NCBI GenBank assembly: GCA_963844115.1 | Contig: CAWJNN010000023.1 | Location: 111,858 to 175,857, forward strand | Direction: 5' to 3' | Length of the DNA: 64,000 nucleotides | From: CS4-C045 sp963844115 | Lineage (GTDB): Bacteria; Planctomycetota; Planctomycetia; Pirellulales; UBA7805 | Shown here: piece by piece, positions 1 to 13,922 of the stretch | How positions within the stretch are numbered: position 1 is the first letter of the stretch | Layout: every line of letters starts with the position of its first letter | Notes under the pieces: generated by a model | The model's input: only the letters and a program-made list of their open reading frames with translations | The model's database searches: none | What the model was told of the DNA's origin: nothing | Translations under genes and position numbers: made by a program

Positions 1-2197
1 CCGCCGGCCGGAAAGCCTCTGCTGACTGTTTTGATCGATCGTTCGGCCAGCATGGCAACGGCCGACGAGACAGACGGACGCACGCGCTACCAGGCCGCCT
101 TAGAGATCGCGGACGCTATGCGGCAGTTGAACGACGCCTACGAGGTCCGCATTCGTAGTTTCGATACGAAAGTTTCGCCAGGTTCGCTGGACGAACTGGC
201 ATCCCGCCCACCGGAAGGAAATCTGACGGACGTGTCAGTGCGCTGACCGAAGGTCTGCACGAAGATCGACCACAGGGACAGGCCGTGTTGTTGCTGTCGG
301 ATGGTATTCACAATGCAGGCAGTTCCGCGGCATCGATCTTGAAAACCGCTTCCAAGGCAAAAGCGATCTCCGCGCCGATCTTCACCAAGACCCTGGGCGG
401 CCAGTCGGACGTGCAGAATCTCGCCGTCCAGCCGCTCACCCCACAACAGCTGACGTTTGTGAAACAGCAGGCATCCGTTGTCGCCGAAATCGCGCATCAG
501 GGCTTCGAAGGACGCACCGCCGAGGTCCGTCTGTTGCGAGGCGATGAAGAGGTGGGACGACAGGAGGTCTTGCTGGATTCGACGGGCCGTAGCGAAGTTC
601 AGTTTCAGGTTCGTGAGGAACAGAACGGCTTGTACCGCTATCGCATCGATGTATCACCGCTGGCCGAGGAAGTTACGGAAGCGGACAATCGTTCGACGAT
701 ATTGATGCGGGTTATCGATCAGCCGATTCGAGTTCTGTTGCTGGAAGGAAAGCCGTATTGGGACAGCAAGTTTTTGCTCAGGAATCTGGCCGCAGATCCC
801 TCAATTGAAATGGTCAGCGTCGTTCGCGTAACGGACAGCCGCTTGTTAAAGAGGACGCTGCACCGAGGTGCTCCCGTGGAGGTTGGTCGCGAAAGTGTTC
901 CGGAGGGCGATGCCGGCGATGCGGGTGCGAAGACGGAGCCAGACGAAGCGGCAGTCGTCAACGAAGCGGCTGTCGTGGATAAAGCGGCTGTCGTGAACGA
1001 CGGGCCCGAGACGACCGAACGGTCCGAACAGTGGCAGATTATTGGTGACGCCTTGGAAGTGCTGTCGGATACGGAGAGCCTTAATGAGTATCAAATTGTG
1101 GTGCTAGGTCGCGACGCCGAGGTATTCCTTTCCGAAAACACCATCTCGAATCTGCGTAATTGGATTTCGCGGGATGGTGGTTCGTTGGTCTGTTCCCGCG
1201 GAGCGCCGGCGGCGCAGATCAGTCAGCGGTTCGGTCGGCTGTTGCCCGTCCTGTGGACGCGATCGCGAGAATCCAGGTTTCGAGTCGAATTGACCGACAC
1301 TGGGCGCGAGCTGCGTTGGCTCGCGGGACAGCCTCTCTCGCAAGACGTCGATCCGCTGGCAGGAATGCCGTCGCTGTCGACGGGTACGCAGGTCAGAAAG
1401 ACAAAGCCAATGGCAATCGTGCTGGCAACCAGCGTTGCAAAAGATGGCTCCTCCGCCGTGCCCGTGGTTTCGTACCAACAATACGGAACGGGGCGCGTCG
1501 TCGTCGTCGAAGGTGCCGGCATGTGGCGGTGGGCCTTTATGCCGCCACACTACGCGAACCAGGAAGAAGTCTACGCGACGCTGTGGCATAGCCTGACGCG
1601 TTGGTTGGTTTCCCGTACCGGCTTGCTTCCAGGACAAACGATGGCACTGCAGTCGGACAAGGTGAGCTTTTCGACGACGGAAACCGCAACCGCGACGTTG
1701 TTGATTCGTGAGCAGGCAAACAGCGGCGATTTACCGCGCGTGAAATTGAGCGGCGGGCCGCTGGAGAAACCAACACTGTTAACACCGAAACCCCTGGGAG
1801 AGGATCCCGGTGTTTATCGAGTCGTGTTCGGCCGGTTGGCCGAGGGACAATATGAAGTCCAAGTGGAAGGCGGCCAGCAACCAGGTAGCGGCGAAAACGG
1901 TAGCGGCGAAAAGAATGACGACACGACCGCTTTCGACGTTCGCAGTCCTTGGACCGAACGCCTGGACATCGACGCTCGGCCCGACTTGATGCAGCGCATC
2001 GCGGAAGCCAGCGGCGGGGCGGCGCTGGAAGCGGCCGATCCGCAGGAATTGACCGATCAGTTTCAACAACACTTGGCGGCAGTCGGCCGCCTCGTGTCCG
2101 ACGTACCTCTGCCTGGGATCGCTGGTGGGTTCTGTTGAGCGTTGTTGGCGTGTGGGGCGTCGTCTGGGGGCTTCGCCGAAATTCGGGTCTCATTTAG
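1..2197 (+). CDS. VWA-domain membrane protein, 5' partial, two frameshifts
   Basis: Large planctomycete VWA protein whose start lies before the window. The metal-binding MIDAS motif DRSAS is at the start (bases 34-51). The middle is a glutamine-amidotransferase-like region, and a C-terminal membrane segment near 2120-2180 ends in WGLRRNSGL. The reading frame changes twice. Near 231-246 the sequence ..LTDVS continues as SALTEGLHED in another frame. Near 2100-2118 the frame must shift to reach the WDRWWVLL membrane helix, ending at 2197. A short in-frame repeat (AAVV[N/D][E/K/D]) lies near 950-1005. The next genes are a DUF4175-like and a DUF4159 protein, the usual order of MoxR/BatA-type loci in planctomycetes. 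The function of that locus is unproven. Both breaks look like one-base errors because both halves remain conserved. Confidence 0.75.
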
Positions 2198-2326
2198 CGA
2201 CGTCCGGTAGTACATGAATGGACGTTTGTTGATTCCACTTTGGTTGATGAATCGGATAACATAACGAGGTCGCATCGTTGCGAACACCTTCGATCGACCT
2301 CCTAGCGACTGGAGCGGGAAAAACCC

Positions 2327-5374
<3,048 letters not shown>

Positions 5375-5447
5375 GGGACGGCGAGCCGCCAATGTCGAGG
5401 GGTGAGTGGCGAAGCGACGCCGGGCAAAAATAATTCGGAGAAGTACC

Positions 5448-6338
5448 ATGTACCACCACGCAGATACGTTGACAGCGAAGTTTCTTTGGGCGAGCGGCGT
5501 CGTTCTACTGTTTGCTGCCGGAAGCTATTGGGCGCAGGCGGAGGATGGAGCGTCAGGAAAGAACGACGCGGCCGACGGTGCCATCGCGGACAGTGCCATC
5601 GCGGACAGTGCCATCGCGGACAGTGCCATCGCCGACAGTGCCATCGCCGACGGTGCCATCGCGGGTGGGGCCATCGCCGACGGTGCCATCGCGCGTGGGG
5701 CCGTGGCTGATGCGCCGGCAGTCATTCCCGATTCAAAGCAAGCGGGTGGCGAGTCGGAGGGCATCGTGCAGGTGGCGAACCTGATCTACGCGGGCACGAA
5801 GAGCAGCAAGTGTTTCGCCGATCACTTCCTGGTGCAGGCCGAAAAGGACTCGTCGATTTCCACTAGCCGCCGCTTCCACGCCGTTAAGCTCGCATCGGAA
5901 GACGTTTACGGATTTCCGATGCTGATCATGACCGGCGAAGGGGCCTTTACGTTGCGTGACGAAGAGCGTGAAAATCTGCGAAAATTCGTCGAACGGGGTG
6001 GATTTCTCCTGGCGTCGGCAGGCTGTTCGTCGCAGGAATGGGACCGATCCTTTCGCAGCGAGATCGCCACGGTTTTCCCGGATCAGAAGCTGGCGGAAAT
6101 TTCCTTGGGTCACGCGGTTTTCAACACCGTCTACGAAATTAAGACCCTGACAACCAGCCACGGCAAGCCAAAGCCACTGGAGGGTGTTTCGATCGGTGGC
6201 CGGCTGGGGGTTCTCTATTCGCAGGATGGGCTGAACGATACCGCGCATACCCAGGGTTGCTGCTGTTGCGGCGGCAACGAGATTTCGAACGCGATCCAAG
6301 TAAATGTGAATATTCTAGCCTACGCGCTCACGCACTAA
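5448..6338 (+). CDS. DUF4159 domain protein, exported
   Basis: About 296 residues from the ATG at 5448. An upstream in-frame start at 5406 is less likely because it would put a charged stretch before the signal peptide. A signal peptide covers about 10-30 (FLWASGVVLLFAAGSYWAQA). A run of five-residue repeats (AIADS, AIADG) spans about 43-90, followed by the DUF4159 domain to the end, with FADHFLVQ, MTGEGAFTL and a CCCCGG cysteine run near the C-terminus. DUF4159 proteins have a flavodoxin or GATase-like fold and accompany VWA genes. No enzymatic role is established. Confidence 0.8.
   Translation: MYHHADTLTAKFLWASGVVLLFAAGSYWAQAEDGASGKNDAADGAIADSAIADSAIADSAIADSAIADGAIAGGAIADGAIARGAVADAPAVIPDSKQAGGESEGIVQVANLIYAGTKSSKCFADHFLVQAEKDSSISTSRRFHAVKLASEDVYGFPMLIMTGEGAFTLRDEERENLRKFVERGGFLLASAGCSSQEWDRSFRSEIATVFPDQKLAEISLGHAVFNTVYEIKTLTTSHGKPKPLEGVSIGGRLGVLYSQDGLNDTAHTQGCCCCGGNEISNAIQVNVNILAYALTH
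5580..5704 (+). repeat. In-frame 15-bp tandem repeat inside the DUF4159 gene
   Basis: Eight or so copies of a 15-bp unit (GCCATCGCGGACAGT and variants) encode AIADS/AIADG/AIARG. The unit keeps the frame and lies between the signal peptide and the folded domain, where length variation should be tolerated. Confidence 0.9.
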
Positions 6339-6363
6339 GGAGACTTAATCAGTACGTCGCACT

Positions 6364-6449
<86 letters not shown>

Positions 6450-6465
6450 CCAACCAGCACTCAAC

Positions 6466-7845
6466 ATGGCCCTTCGCCGCTCGCCCTTTGTCGCTGCCCG
6501 ACTTTCGCTAGGCATTGCATGTCTCGCGGTGGCGACGGAGGTGGGTTGTTCCGATGCCAAAATTACCGATGTGTTTCTGGTGGTTAGCGGCGACACGGCC
6601 GGGTGGATTGTTCCGTGCGGCTGCGCCGCCAGGCAATCCGGCGGTCTGTTGCGACGAGGTACCTACGTTAAACGACTCGGTGCTAAGGAAAACGTGGTCG
6701 TGGCCGATGCGGGTGGGGCTGCCGGTGGAGTATCTGAGTACCATCGAGCGAAATTTGCCGCGATTCTGGCTGGTGAAATGAAGATGGGAATTGATGCGCA
6801 CAATATTGGCGCTTCAGAGGTTGCGCTGGGCATCGATTACTTGCGGCAGATCAGTCGTGAGTTAAGTGTTCCCTTCGTGTCCGCTAACGTTTTTGACGCG
6901 CAGGGAAAACCGCTCGCGCCGGCCTACCGCATGGTTCGACGCGGCGGTCAGAATATTTTCTTGACCGGTGTGATGGCGAAAAGATATCAAACCGCAGAAC
7001 TGCAAGTCCGCGATCCGCAGGAAGCAGTTCTGGCGTCGCTACAGGAGGCCAGCGGAAAATATGACTACGCGATTGTGCTGGCCTACCTGCCTGAAGATCT
7101 TTTGCGATCGCTGGCCACTTCGTTACCCGAAGTCGACGCGGTAGTTGGCGGCCCAACGGGCCAGACGGTCGCGCCTGAGAAAATTGGGCCCACACTACTG
7201 TGCTCGGCCACCAATAAGGGCAAATTTCTGGCTCTCATCGATCTCCCGGCCGTGGGAAAGGGCGTGGCGGGCGTGATTTCCGAAATGGATGATTCGCTTG
7301 CCGACGACCCTGACCAGCTAGAAAATCTTGACCAGTATTACGAACGGCTGGCGGGCCGTGATTTCGAGGCAGACCGGACCGGTTTTGGCAATGCGAGTCC
7401 ACCCGATGCGCCCGCCAGCTATCGCGTGGCGGGTACTCACGCCTGTCAACAATGCCACGCGGACGATTGCCAGCAGTGGAACGGATCGAAACATGCGCAC
7501 GCTTGGGAAACCTTGGTAGCAAAAAAGGCGCACGTCGATCCGTACTGTCAGCAATGTCATACGACATCATATGGCCTGTCCAACGGGTTTTACTCGATCA
7601 GCAAAAGCGAACAGCGCATTGACGTCGGTTGCGAGAGCTGCCACGGGCCCTCGCAAATGCATGTCGACAATCCACGCGCACGAACGACGTTCGTTGCCCG
7701 CGATCAGTGCGCTGGTTGTCACGATCGCGAAAACAGCCCCGCGTTCGAGTACACCGCGTATTGGAATCGAATCACACACGGCGCGCCAGCCAATGGTCCC
7801 GTTGGGGAGGCACTGGGTGACAGCCCAGATTCGGGGAAAGAATAG
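6466..7845 (+). CDS. Metallophosphatase-like domain fused to tetraheme cytochrome c
   Basis: 459 residues. A hydrophobic N-terminus ends at a cysteine (EVGC, residues 26-29), so it is exported and perhaps a lipoprotein, although the lipobox is imperfect. Residues about 35-270 resemble the 5'-nucleotidase/metallophosphatase fold found in SoxB-like and planctomycete proteins (VSGDTAGWIVPCGC, HNIGASEVALG). Residues about 320-430 carry four CxxCH heme sites: CQQCH, CQQCH, CESCH and CAGCH, as in the cytochrome c554 family. This suggests a periplasmic redox protein with a large non-heme partner domain. The substrate is unknown. It sits 2 bases before the next gene, so the two are probably cotranscribed. 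Confidence 0.75.
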   Translation: MALRRSPFVAARLSLGIACLAVATEVGCSDAKITDVFLVVSGDTAGWIVPCGCAARQSGGLLRRGTYVKRLGAKENVVVADAGGAAGGVSEYHRAKFAAILAGEMKMGIDAHNIGASEVALGIDYLRQISRELSVPFVSANVFDAQGKPLAPAYRMVRRGGQNIFLTGVMAKRYQTAELQVRDPQEAVLASLQEASGKYDYAIVLAYLPEDLLRSLATSLPEVDAVVGGPTGQTVAPEKIGPTLLCSATNKGKFLALIDLPAVGKGVAGVISEMDDSLADDPDQLENLDQYYERLAGRDFEADRTGFGNASPPDAPASYRVAGTHACQQCHADDCQQWNGSKHAHAWETLVAKKAHVDPYCQQCHTTSYGLSNGFYSISKSEQRIDVGCESCHGPSQMHVDNPRARTTFVARDQCAGCHDRENSPAFEYTAYWNRITHGAPANGPVGEALGDSPDSGKE

Positions 7846-7847
7846 TT

Positions 7848-10800
7848 ATGTTGCAAAGCTTGCGAATAGGACCAGGTAGAGAACTCGGATCGACCTTACG
7901 GTTGCTCGAAAGAATGGCCGTTACCGCTTTGATGACGGCCGCGATCTCCGTCACCGGGTTGGCCTGGGGCGACGAAGAGCTAACGGATTTGTCGGACCCG
8001 GAAAACATTGCCGTTGATCTGGAAGAAGCGTTGGAGCGATCGCTGAACGCCGGTTTCGAAGAACGGCAGCCCGCGGATCCGGCCGCCGCCGACGCGGCCG
8101 CAGCGGGTAATCGCGCCGACGCGGCCCCCGACGTGAATCTCCCGCCGCTGAACTGGCTAGACGGCCTGGAGGCGGGCCAGCGCGCGGGGCAGCTAAATAA
8201 TCTACCGCTGCTGGTCTCTTGCGGGTCCGCGTCGTGTGTCTGGTGCCAGCGACTTGAAGTTCAACTGGCGGACAATTCGCTGCGTGCAGAACTCAAACGT
8301 TGGACGCTGGTCTATATCGACGCCGAGAAGGCGCCGGCCGTCGCGGATCAACTTGAGATCACCGGTGTTCCCGCATTGCGCATCCTGACTCCACGCGGAA
8401 CGACGACAGCTTCCCGTGATGGGTTCATGACGGCGGTGGAAGTCAAAGCGTGGCTGACGGCCAACTATGACGAAGCGATGTCCCAGCCGGAAGAAGTGTT
8501 GTTTTCCGCTGATCCGCCCAACGAGCAGCAGATTAGCAAGCTGCTGGTTTTTCTGAGTGACCGCGACGCGTCGACGCGTGAAGCTGCCATCCGACGGCTG
8601 GCGGCACATCGAACGCTGACGGCCGACCCGGTCGTGGCAAGTTTCGTCGAAGGTAAACTTGCCACACGACTGGCCGCCCTGGAGATTCTGCGGGACTGGC
8701 ACGCGCCGATTGAGCAGCTTGATCCGTGGGAACCGAAGTCGCTGAGTGAAGAACGTTTGGCACGGCTGGAAGCCTGGACCGCCCAGAAATCGGACGACCA
8801 GTCGGCGGTCGAGCAATCGAAGCCATTGGACGGCGAAGAACTGAAGGACGCACAGGCTGCCATCCGTCGTTTGCAGACGGCCAACAACGACGATGTTTCG
8901 GTGATTTACGGTCGCCTGGCCAGGTACGGCACCAGCCTGTTACCGGAAGTCTATCGGCAGCTGAAAGCAGTCGAGAGCGATCAGGCACGCCAGCGATTGA
9001 CGGCTTTGCGGTACCACCTCGTCGCCAGTCCGCGACTTGTACTGAATTGGCAGCAGGGCCTGATTGCCCTTTCGGTCGCGGATGTGGCTGAACGGTGCGC
9101 TGCAGCGGACCAGTTGGTCCGGCGAGCGACGGGAGACGACGAGGCGTTACTTTTAGAGCTGTTTGCGCATCCGGACTCCTTGGTTCGGGAACTGAGTCTG
9201 CGAGGTTTGCAGGAAATTGGTGGCGCGAACTCGACAAAGTCGCTCGTGCAACTGCTGAAGGATCCGGAAGCGAACGTTCGCGCCGCTGTACTCAAACAAT
9301 TGACCGAAAAACCGACCCCGGCAATGGTTTCCCACGTGGCAGAGTACGTCGCGGCGGAGAAAGACGCAGACCTGGTCGTCCACGCCGTCCGATTTCTACG
9401 CGAAGCGAATAACCCGGCAGCGATCGAAGCAATGTTGGGACTGGTCGATCATGAAAGTTGGCAGGTCAGGGCCGAAGTTGCAGAAGGCCTGGCCACCGTG
9501 GCCGGGTCCGGATCAAACGCGAAATCAAAGCCGGGCGTTTACCAGGCATTAGCCAAACTGCTTGGCGATGAAGACGGATTCGTTGTCAGCCATGCGATGA
9601 AGGGCGTGGCAGAGATGCAAGACGCACCGGTGGCCACGCTGGTAGCGATCGTGGAACAGCATCCGGAGCTGGCGAACGATGCGGTCAACATGATGGCTGG
9701 TCGTACCAAATCGAAACGATCTGCCCTGCCCCACCTCCGACGTTTTACAAAGCATGAGTCATCGACCGTGCGGGCTGCTGCCTTGAATGGCGTTTATCAA
9801 CTAGCCCCATCCAAGATGCAAGAAGAACTACTGGCGGGTCTCGACGACGAAAACTCGCAGGTACGCATGGCGGCAGCCGCGATTGTATTTCAAGTTCATG
9901 AGAAATTGCGTAACGACCGTTTAAGCCGAGCGGAAAACGAACGGAATGGGTCGACGGATGCCCGCTTCAGCCGTACGACGCCGCAGAAACCCCTGTTAGG
10001 GCGGTTCTTTGATCTTTTCGGAGGTAGCGGCGAACAACCACCGACATTGGAGCCCCTGGATGCCGGAGAAGTGCCGGCGGTCCAAGAGACGACATCCGAG
10101 GGAGAGGACGCCACGAATGCCGCAGAGCAAGCAGCAGAGGAACCAGCGTCGGATAGTACCGCGAAAGAACCCCTTAAAGAGAAGGAAGAGGCCGTGGAGC
10201 CGGCCGCACAAGCGACACCGGAACAGACAACAACACCGGAAGAGGCAGCGCAGAAGGCTGCCGACGCGGCAGTCAAAGAAGCCGCGAATGACGTGCAGGT
10301 AGAACCGGTTAAGGAACAAGAACCAGATCCGCTGTTCGCCGACGAAGACGAGGACGCGAAGACGACGCGTGATGAGCGAACGAAGGGATCGGAAAACGAT
10401 CGGCCGGCAGATACGCCCGTCGAAAATCCGGCGGAAGAGAAACCAGCCGCCGCGGATGGCAAGGCGACCGGCGATCCACCGACTGCGGTCCGCAGCGAGC
10501 CAGCCACGAAAAACGGCGTGAAAGACGAATTGAAAGACGGCGCGAAAGGCGTAGCGACAGGCGTAGCGATAGACGACGCGGGCGACGACGAGAAGGTGCC
10601 GCGACGGTCGACCATGGCGGTCTGGGTGGACGAATATCGTGCCGGCAAAAATCGCGACCAGTGGCTGGAAGCAACGCGCGAGCCACTCAATAAAATGCTT
10701 GAGTCCGCCCAAGGCGAGGAGCGCATGGCGGCGGTCGTGGCGCTGGTGCCCTTTGGCCAACATGACGAGGAAGCGGTCCAGCTGGCTTCGCTTGTCGTTC

Positions 10801-11855
10801 GCGAGCAGTCCGAATGGGCACAAGGTCTCTCGGCTGCCCTCCCCTGGCTTCCCTGGAAAGAGCGACTCGCCGTTTTCCATAGCTTGAATCAGCTACCGCT
10901 GGAGGGTTATTTGCTTGGACACCTGGCAAAGCAACTGAACGCAACGCCCGTTGACGGTGCCGTCGATGAAATGTGGGCGCTGTTCGCTCACGACGACATG
11001 AACGTCAACGCTGCCTATGCGCTCGTTGACACCCTGCGTGAAACGTACTTCGGCGAAAATCATTACAGCCCCAGTTCGTATACTCCCGCGCAACGAAAAC
11101 AGGCCGCCGACGCCAGCCGCAAATATCTTGCGTCCGACAACGAGTGGCAACAAACTGTGGCGATGGTCATGCTGGTTAGTGTTGCCCAGGAGGAAGCCGT
11201 CAAAGCGGCGGCGAGCATACTGGATGACAAGCAGAAGTCGTCGCAGTTGCGTGAGGACGCGCTTCGGATCCTGTTTCTGACTCAGTCGCCATCCGACCGT
11301 ACCGCCACCGCGATCCGAGCGCTGGATACCAAGGACCGGCTGCTCGCGGAGACATCCTTGGCGATGTTAGCGAGTGGTCCTGACGCGGTCAGCCAGGTGC
11401 GTAATTACATTTCAGTGCAACAACAGCGGGACATCAACACGAATTACAACAGTGGCGGCAAACCGATCGTACCGAAGGCCCCCAGCGGACTTACGATCGA
11501 AAGCGTGCGACCGTTTTTAGAATCAGAGGACGCGAAAGTCGCGGCGTACGCCGGGTATCTCGCAACTCTGCTGGATGAAACCTCCGGCCTGGATGCACTT
11601 ATTCGCCAATGGCGATCTGAGGAACGGTCGGCGTGGGACGACGCCTGGTCGAAGCTTGTCTATCGTGCAATCGCCCATTCCAACGATAGCGAGCAGGTTC
11701 CGGTCTTGCGAGAGATTTACCAGGTGTATCGCAAGGGCGATGCAACTCACCAGATTAAGGAATTCTATTGGACGATTCGGATCATGGACGGGGCGGAGAT
11801 TTTGCGACTGCGTAAGCAGATCCGTGCGAACGTCGGGATGAGCAACCTGAAGTGA
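7848..11855 (+). CDS. Exported thioredoxin-like / HEAT-repeat protein
   Basis: 1335 residues. The ATG at 7848 gives a long N-region; a start at 7914 (MAVTALMTAAIS) would give a standard signal peptide. Residues about 105-205 are thioredoxin-like with a CVWC pair near 129-132 and a cis-proline region (TGVPALRIL). About 210-650 and 920-1335 contain helical HEAT-like repeats. In between, about 690-910, is an acidic Glu/Ala/Thr-rich linker. The pairing of an exported redox domain with HEAT repeats behind a multiheme cytochrome suggests a role in folding or maturation of secreted proteins. That role is inference only. Confidence 0.7.
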   Translation: MLQSLRIGPGRELGSTLRLLERMAVTALMTAAISVTGLAWGDEELTDLSDPENIAVDLEEALERSLNAGFEERQPADPAAADAAAAGNRADAAPDVNLPPLNWLDGLEAGQRAGQLNNLPLLVSCGSASCVWCQRLEVQLADNSLRAELKRWTLVYIDAEKAPAVADQLEITGVPALRILTPRGTTTASRDGFMTAVEVKAWLTANYDEAMSQPEEVLFSADPPNEQQISKLLVFLSDRDASTREAAIRRLAAHRTLTADPVVASFVEGKLATRLAALEILRDWHAPIEQLDPWEPKSLSEERLARLEAWTAQKSDDQSAVEQSKPLDGEELKDAQAAIRRLQTANNDDVSVIYGRLARYGTSLLPEVYRQLKAVESDQARQRLTALRYHLVASPRLVLNWQQGLIALSVADVAERCAAADQLVRRATGDDEALLLELFAHPDSLVRELSLRGLQEIGGANSTKSLVQLLKDPEANVRAAVLKQLTEKPTPAMVSHVAEYVAAEKDADLVVHAVRFLREANNPAAIEAMLGLVDHESWQVRAEVAEGLATVAGSGSNAKSKPGVYQALAKLLGDEDGFVVSHAMKGVAEMQDAPVATLVAIVEQHPELANDAVNMMAGRTKSKRSALPHLRRFTKHESSTVRAAALNGVYQLAPSKMQEELLAGLDDENSQVRMAAAAIVFQVHEKLRNDRLSRAENERNGSTDARFSRTTPQKPLLGRFFDLFGGSGEQPPTLEPLDAGEVPAVQETTSEGEDATNAAEQAAEEPASDSTAKEPLKEKEEAVEPAAQATPEQTTTPEEAAQKAADAAVKEAANDVQVEPVKEQEPDPLFADEDEDAKTTRDERTKGSENDRPADTPVENPAEEKPAAADGKATGDPPTAVRSEPATKNGVKDELKDGAKGVATGVAIDDAGDDEKVPRRSTMAVWVDEYRAGKNRDQWLEATREPLNKMLESAQGEERMAAVVALVPFGQHDEEAVQLASLVVREQSEWAQGLSAALPWLPWKERLAVFHSLNQLPLEGYLLGHLAKQLNATPVDGAVDEMWALFAHDDMNVNAAYALVDTLRETYFGENHYSPSSYTPAQRKQAADASRKYLASDNEWQQTVAMVMLVSVAQEEAVKAAASILDDKQKSSQLREDALRILFLTQSPSDRTATAIRALDTKDRLLAETSLAMLASGPDAVSQVRNYISVQQQRDINTNYNSGGKPIVPKAPSGLTIESVRPFLESEDAKVAAYAGYLATLLDETSGLDALIRQWRSEERSAWDDAWSKLVYRAIAHSNDSEQVPVLREIYQVYRKGDATHQIKEFYWTIRIMDGAEILRLRKQIRANVGMSNLK

Positions 11856-11940
11856 TGTTTGTCGGCGAACATCAACGCGCTGTCGACCGAACGTGATTGG
11901 AACCAGCAACCTCTACGAACTGCATTGGGGAGTAACGACT

Positions 11941-12896
11941 ATGAGACTGCTTTGCGTTGTATTCGCTATGTCCTTTGCCTTGTTGATCGCACGAACAACG
12001 GTCCGTGCTCAGGGGCCGGGATTGGAACTGGGGCCGACAAGCGCGGTTCCGTCGCTCAACGGTAGTGGCAGTGAAACCATCCGGCGGCAGCCCGACACGT
12101 TGCGCATGACCGTCGAACTCCAGGCACGAGGGTCGACGACGAAGGACGCCTTGGCGTCGCTCGAACAGCGTCGGCAGAAAGCGATGGATCAACTTGCCAA
12201 GCTGGGCGCTAACGAGGCGTCGATCAAGTTTGGCGAACCCACGATGTCGACGGGTCAAACGCCACAGGAGCTGCAGATGCAACAGTTCTACATTCAACAG
12301 GCGCCTCGCGTGGCGTGGCTTCGGTCAAAACGCCGGATGTCGCCAGAGTAACGCGAAACCTGAGCGCCGAATGGCCGCTGGAAGCCAAGACGACCGAGGA
12401 GTTGCTGATTGCCGCCTCGGAGCTCACCAAGAAAATCCGTGACGCCGACCTGGGTGGCACAAAAGAAGCGGATAAGTTGACTCCGGAAGAAGAGGAACTT
12501 GCCGAAGAGACGGAAGAATATCAGGTTCAAATGGGAATGCAGCCGGGGGCCAGTCCTGGTCAGCCGAAGTTCGTTTACATGAAGACAATTAGTGCAGAAG
12601 AACGGGCGAAGGCGATCGGCAGGGCCTATCAAATGGCACGAAAACAGGCGGCCGAGCTGGCGGCTGCCACCGACACGAAGTTAGGCCGACTTTGGTCGGT
12701 CGTCGTACGGGATGATAATAGCAGCGTGAATATGCACGCCGGGTCCTGGCAGTACAATCCCTACGGAAACCAGGTTTACGCCCCACCGGAGTTCGATCGC
12801 GCGGACGGCCAATACGCCGCTATCGGTACCGCACCGGGTGAATTGACATTTCGTGTCCACGTCCAGGCGGCATTTGCTTTCGAGGAAGAGGAATAG
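11941..12896 (+). CDS. SIMPL-domain (DUF541) exported protein, frameshifted
   Basis: Starts at ATG 11941 with a signal peptide (MRLLCVVFAMSFALLIART). The N-terminal part contains the SIMPL signature region GSGSETIRRQPDTLRMTVEL, and the C-terminal part the matching ERAKAIGRAYQMARKQAAELA and GELTFRVHVQAAFAFEE end. The frame shifts near 12305-12315, where ..QQAPR is followed by GVASVKTPDVAR in the next frame. SIMPL proteins (E. coli YggE relatives) are poorly understood. A GTG/ATG-rich upstream stretch offers another start at 11893 but adds no recognisable sequence. Confidence 0.75.
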
Positions 12897-12933
12897 GACT
12901 CGGCTTTGTCGGAATAGGTCCGGGTGACATGCC

Positions 12934-13004
12934 GTACGATGGGCCTCCGTGCCCGTCGTCCGACACGTGATTGCATAATCGACGGGTTCGGAGACCCATC
13001 GTAC
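12934..13004. terminator. Hairpin between convergent genes, possible bidirectional terminator
   Basis: Two 16-base arms, GTACGATGGGCCTCCG at 12934-12949 and CGGAGACCCATCGTAC at 12989-13004, are inverted with one mismatch. They lie between the ends of two convergent genes. There is no T-run, so a repeat-element origin is as likely as a terminator. Confidence 0.5.
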
Positions 13005-13031
13005 TTGTTTTCCGACCAAGCTGGGCGTTCG

Positions 13032-13922
13032 TTACGACGCCGTTTGCGCAAGTGATTCGCGATAGCGGGTGCGAAAAGCGCGCGGGGTGATGCCCTGGCG
13101 TTGCTGGAACCGTCGGTTGAAGTTGGACAGGTTGTTGAAGCCCGACGTCAGGCTGATTTCCAGGACCGACAAATCCGAATCGCGCAATAGTTCGCAGGCG
13201 CGGCTAATTCGCAAGTCTCCCAGATACTGCACAAAGCTGCGTCCGGTTGAGCGTCGGAAAAAGCGGCTGAAGCTGGACGGGCTCATTCCGACGATCTCCG
13301 CGACCTCGCTCTGCGTCAACTTTGTCGCGTACCGTTCATGAAGACAGGCAAAGACGAGATCCAATCGCCGTTGCGTCGACCGGTCGGGTGGCGACTTGCG
13401 GTCACTGTTGCAGATTGCTCGCAGATCGTTGCCGCCGTGCGACAGCCGTTCGAGGATTCCTAACAGTTCCAGCAGGCGTTCGAAGCGGTCCAGGGCCTTC
13501 ATGGTTCGCAAGCGCGCGATGACGACGTCGGCTACGCCGCCCGTTATGTGCAATCCTCGTGACGCCTGCTGCAGAAGCCGCGCAATGTGCGCCATTTCCG
13601 GGCGCTGAAAGAAGCCGTCGCCAAGAAACGATTCGCCAAACTGAACGACAATCGCCCTCTGCAAAGGAGCTTTGTTCTCCGGGCTTACCGGTTCGTCCGA
13701 ACGCCATGTGTGCGGCAAATTCGTTCCCAGTAGCACCAGGTCGCCGCTGACATAGCGCTCGATCGTATCGCCGACAAACCGCTGCCCCTCACTACGCTGG
13801 ATGTACGTCAATTCGAATTCGGGATGATAGTGCCAGGCGCCCGCGAACTGCCGGTCCGCTTTCACGCGGTAGACGAACGATGTCTGTCGCGAATGGATAA
13901 CTTTTTGGACGTGTGCCTTCAT
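13032..13922 (-). CDS. AraC-family transcriptional regulator
   Basis: 296 residues. The N-terminus is a cupin-like sensor (WHYHPEFELTYI, VLLGTNLPHTW). The C-terminal 100 residues are a double HTH of the AraC type (EIVGMSPSSFSRFFRRSTGRSF ... LRISRACELL ... ISLTSGFNNLSNFNRRFQQRQG). Cupin-type AraC proteins commonly sense sugars or small organic molecules. It is divergent from the corrinoid methyltransferase cluster across a 161-base gap, so it is the obvious candidate regulator of that cluster; this link is inferred from position. Confidence 0.9.
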   Translation of the reverse strand: MKAHVQKVIHSRQTSFVYRVKADRQFAGAWHYHPEFELTYIQRSEGQRFVGDTIERYVSGDLVLLGTNLPHTWRSDEPVSPENKAPLQRAIVVQFGESFLGDGFFQRPEMAHIARLLQQASRGLHITGGVADVVIARLRTMKALDRFERLLELLGILERLSHGGNDLRAICNSDRKSPPDRSTQRRLDLVFACLHERYATKLTQSEVAEIVGMSPSSFSRFFRRSTGRSFVQYLGDLRISRACELLRDSDLSVLEISLTSGFNNLSNFNRRFQQRQGITPRAFRTRYRESLAQTAS

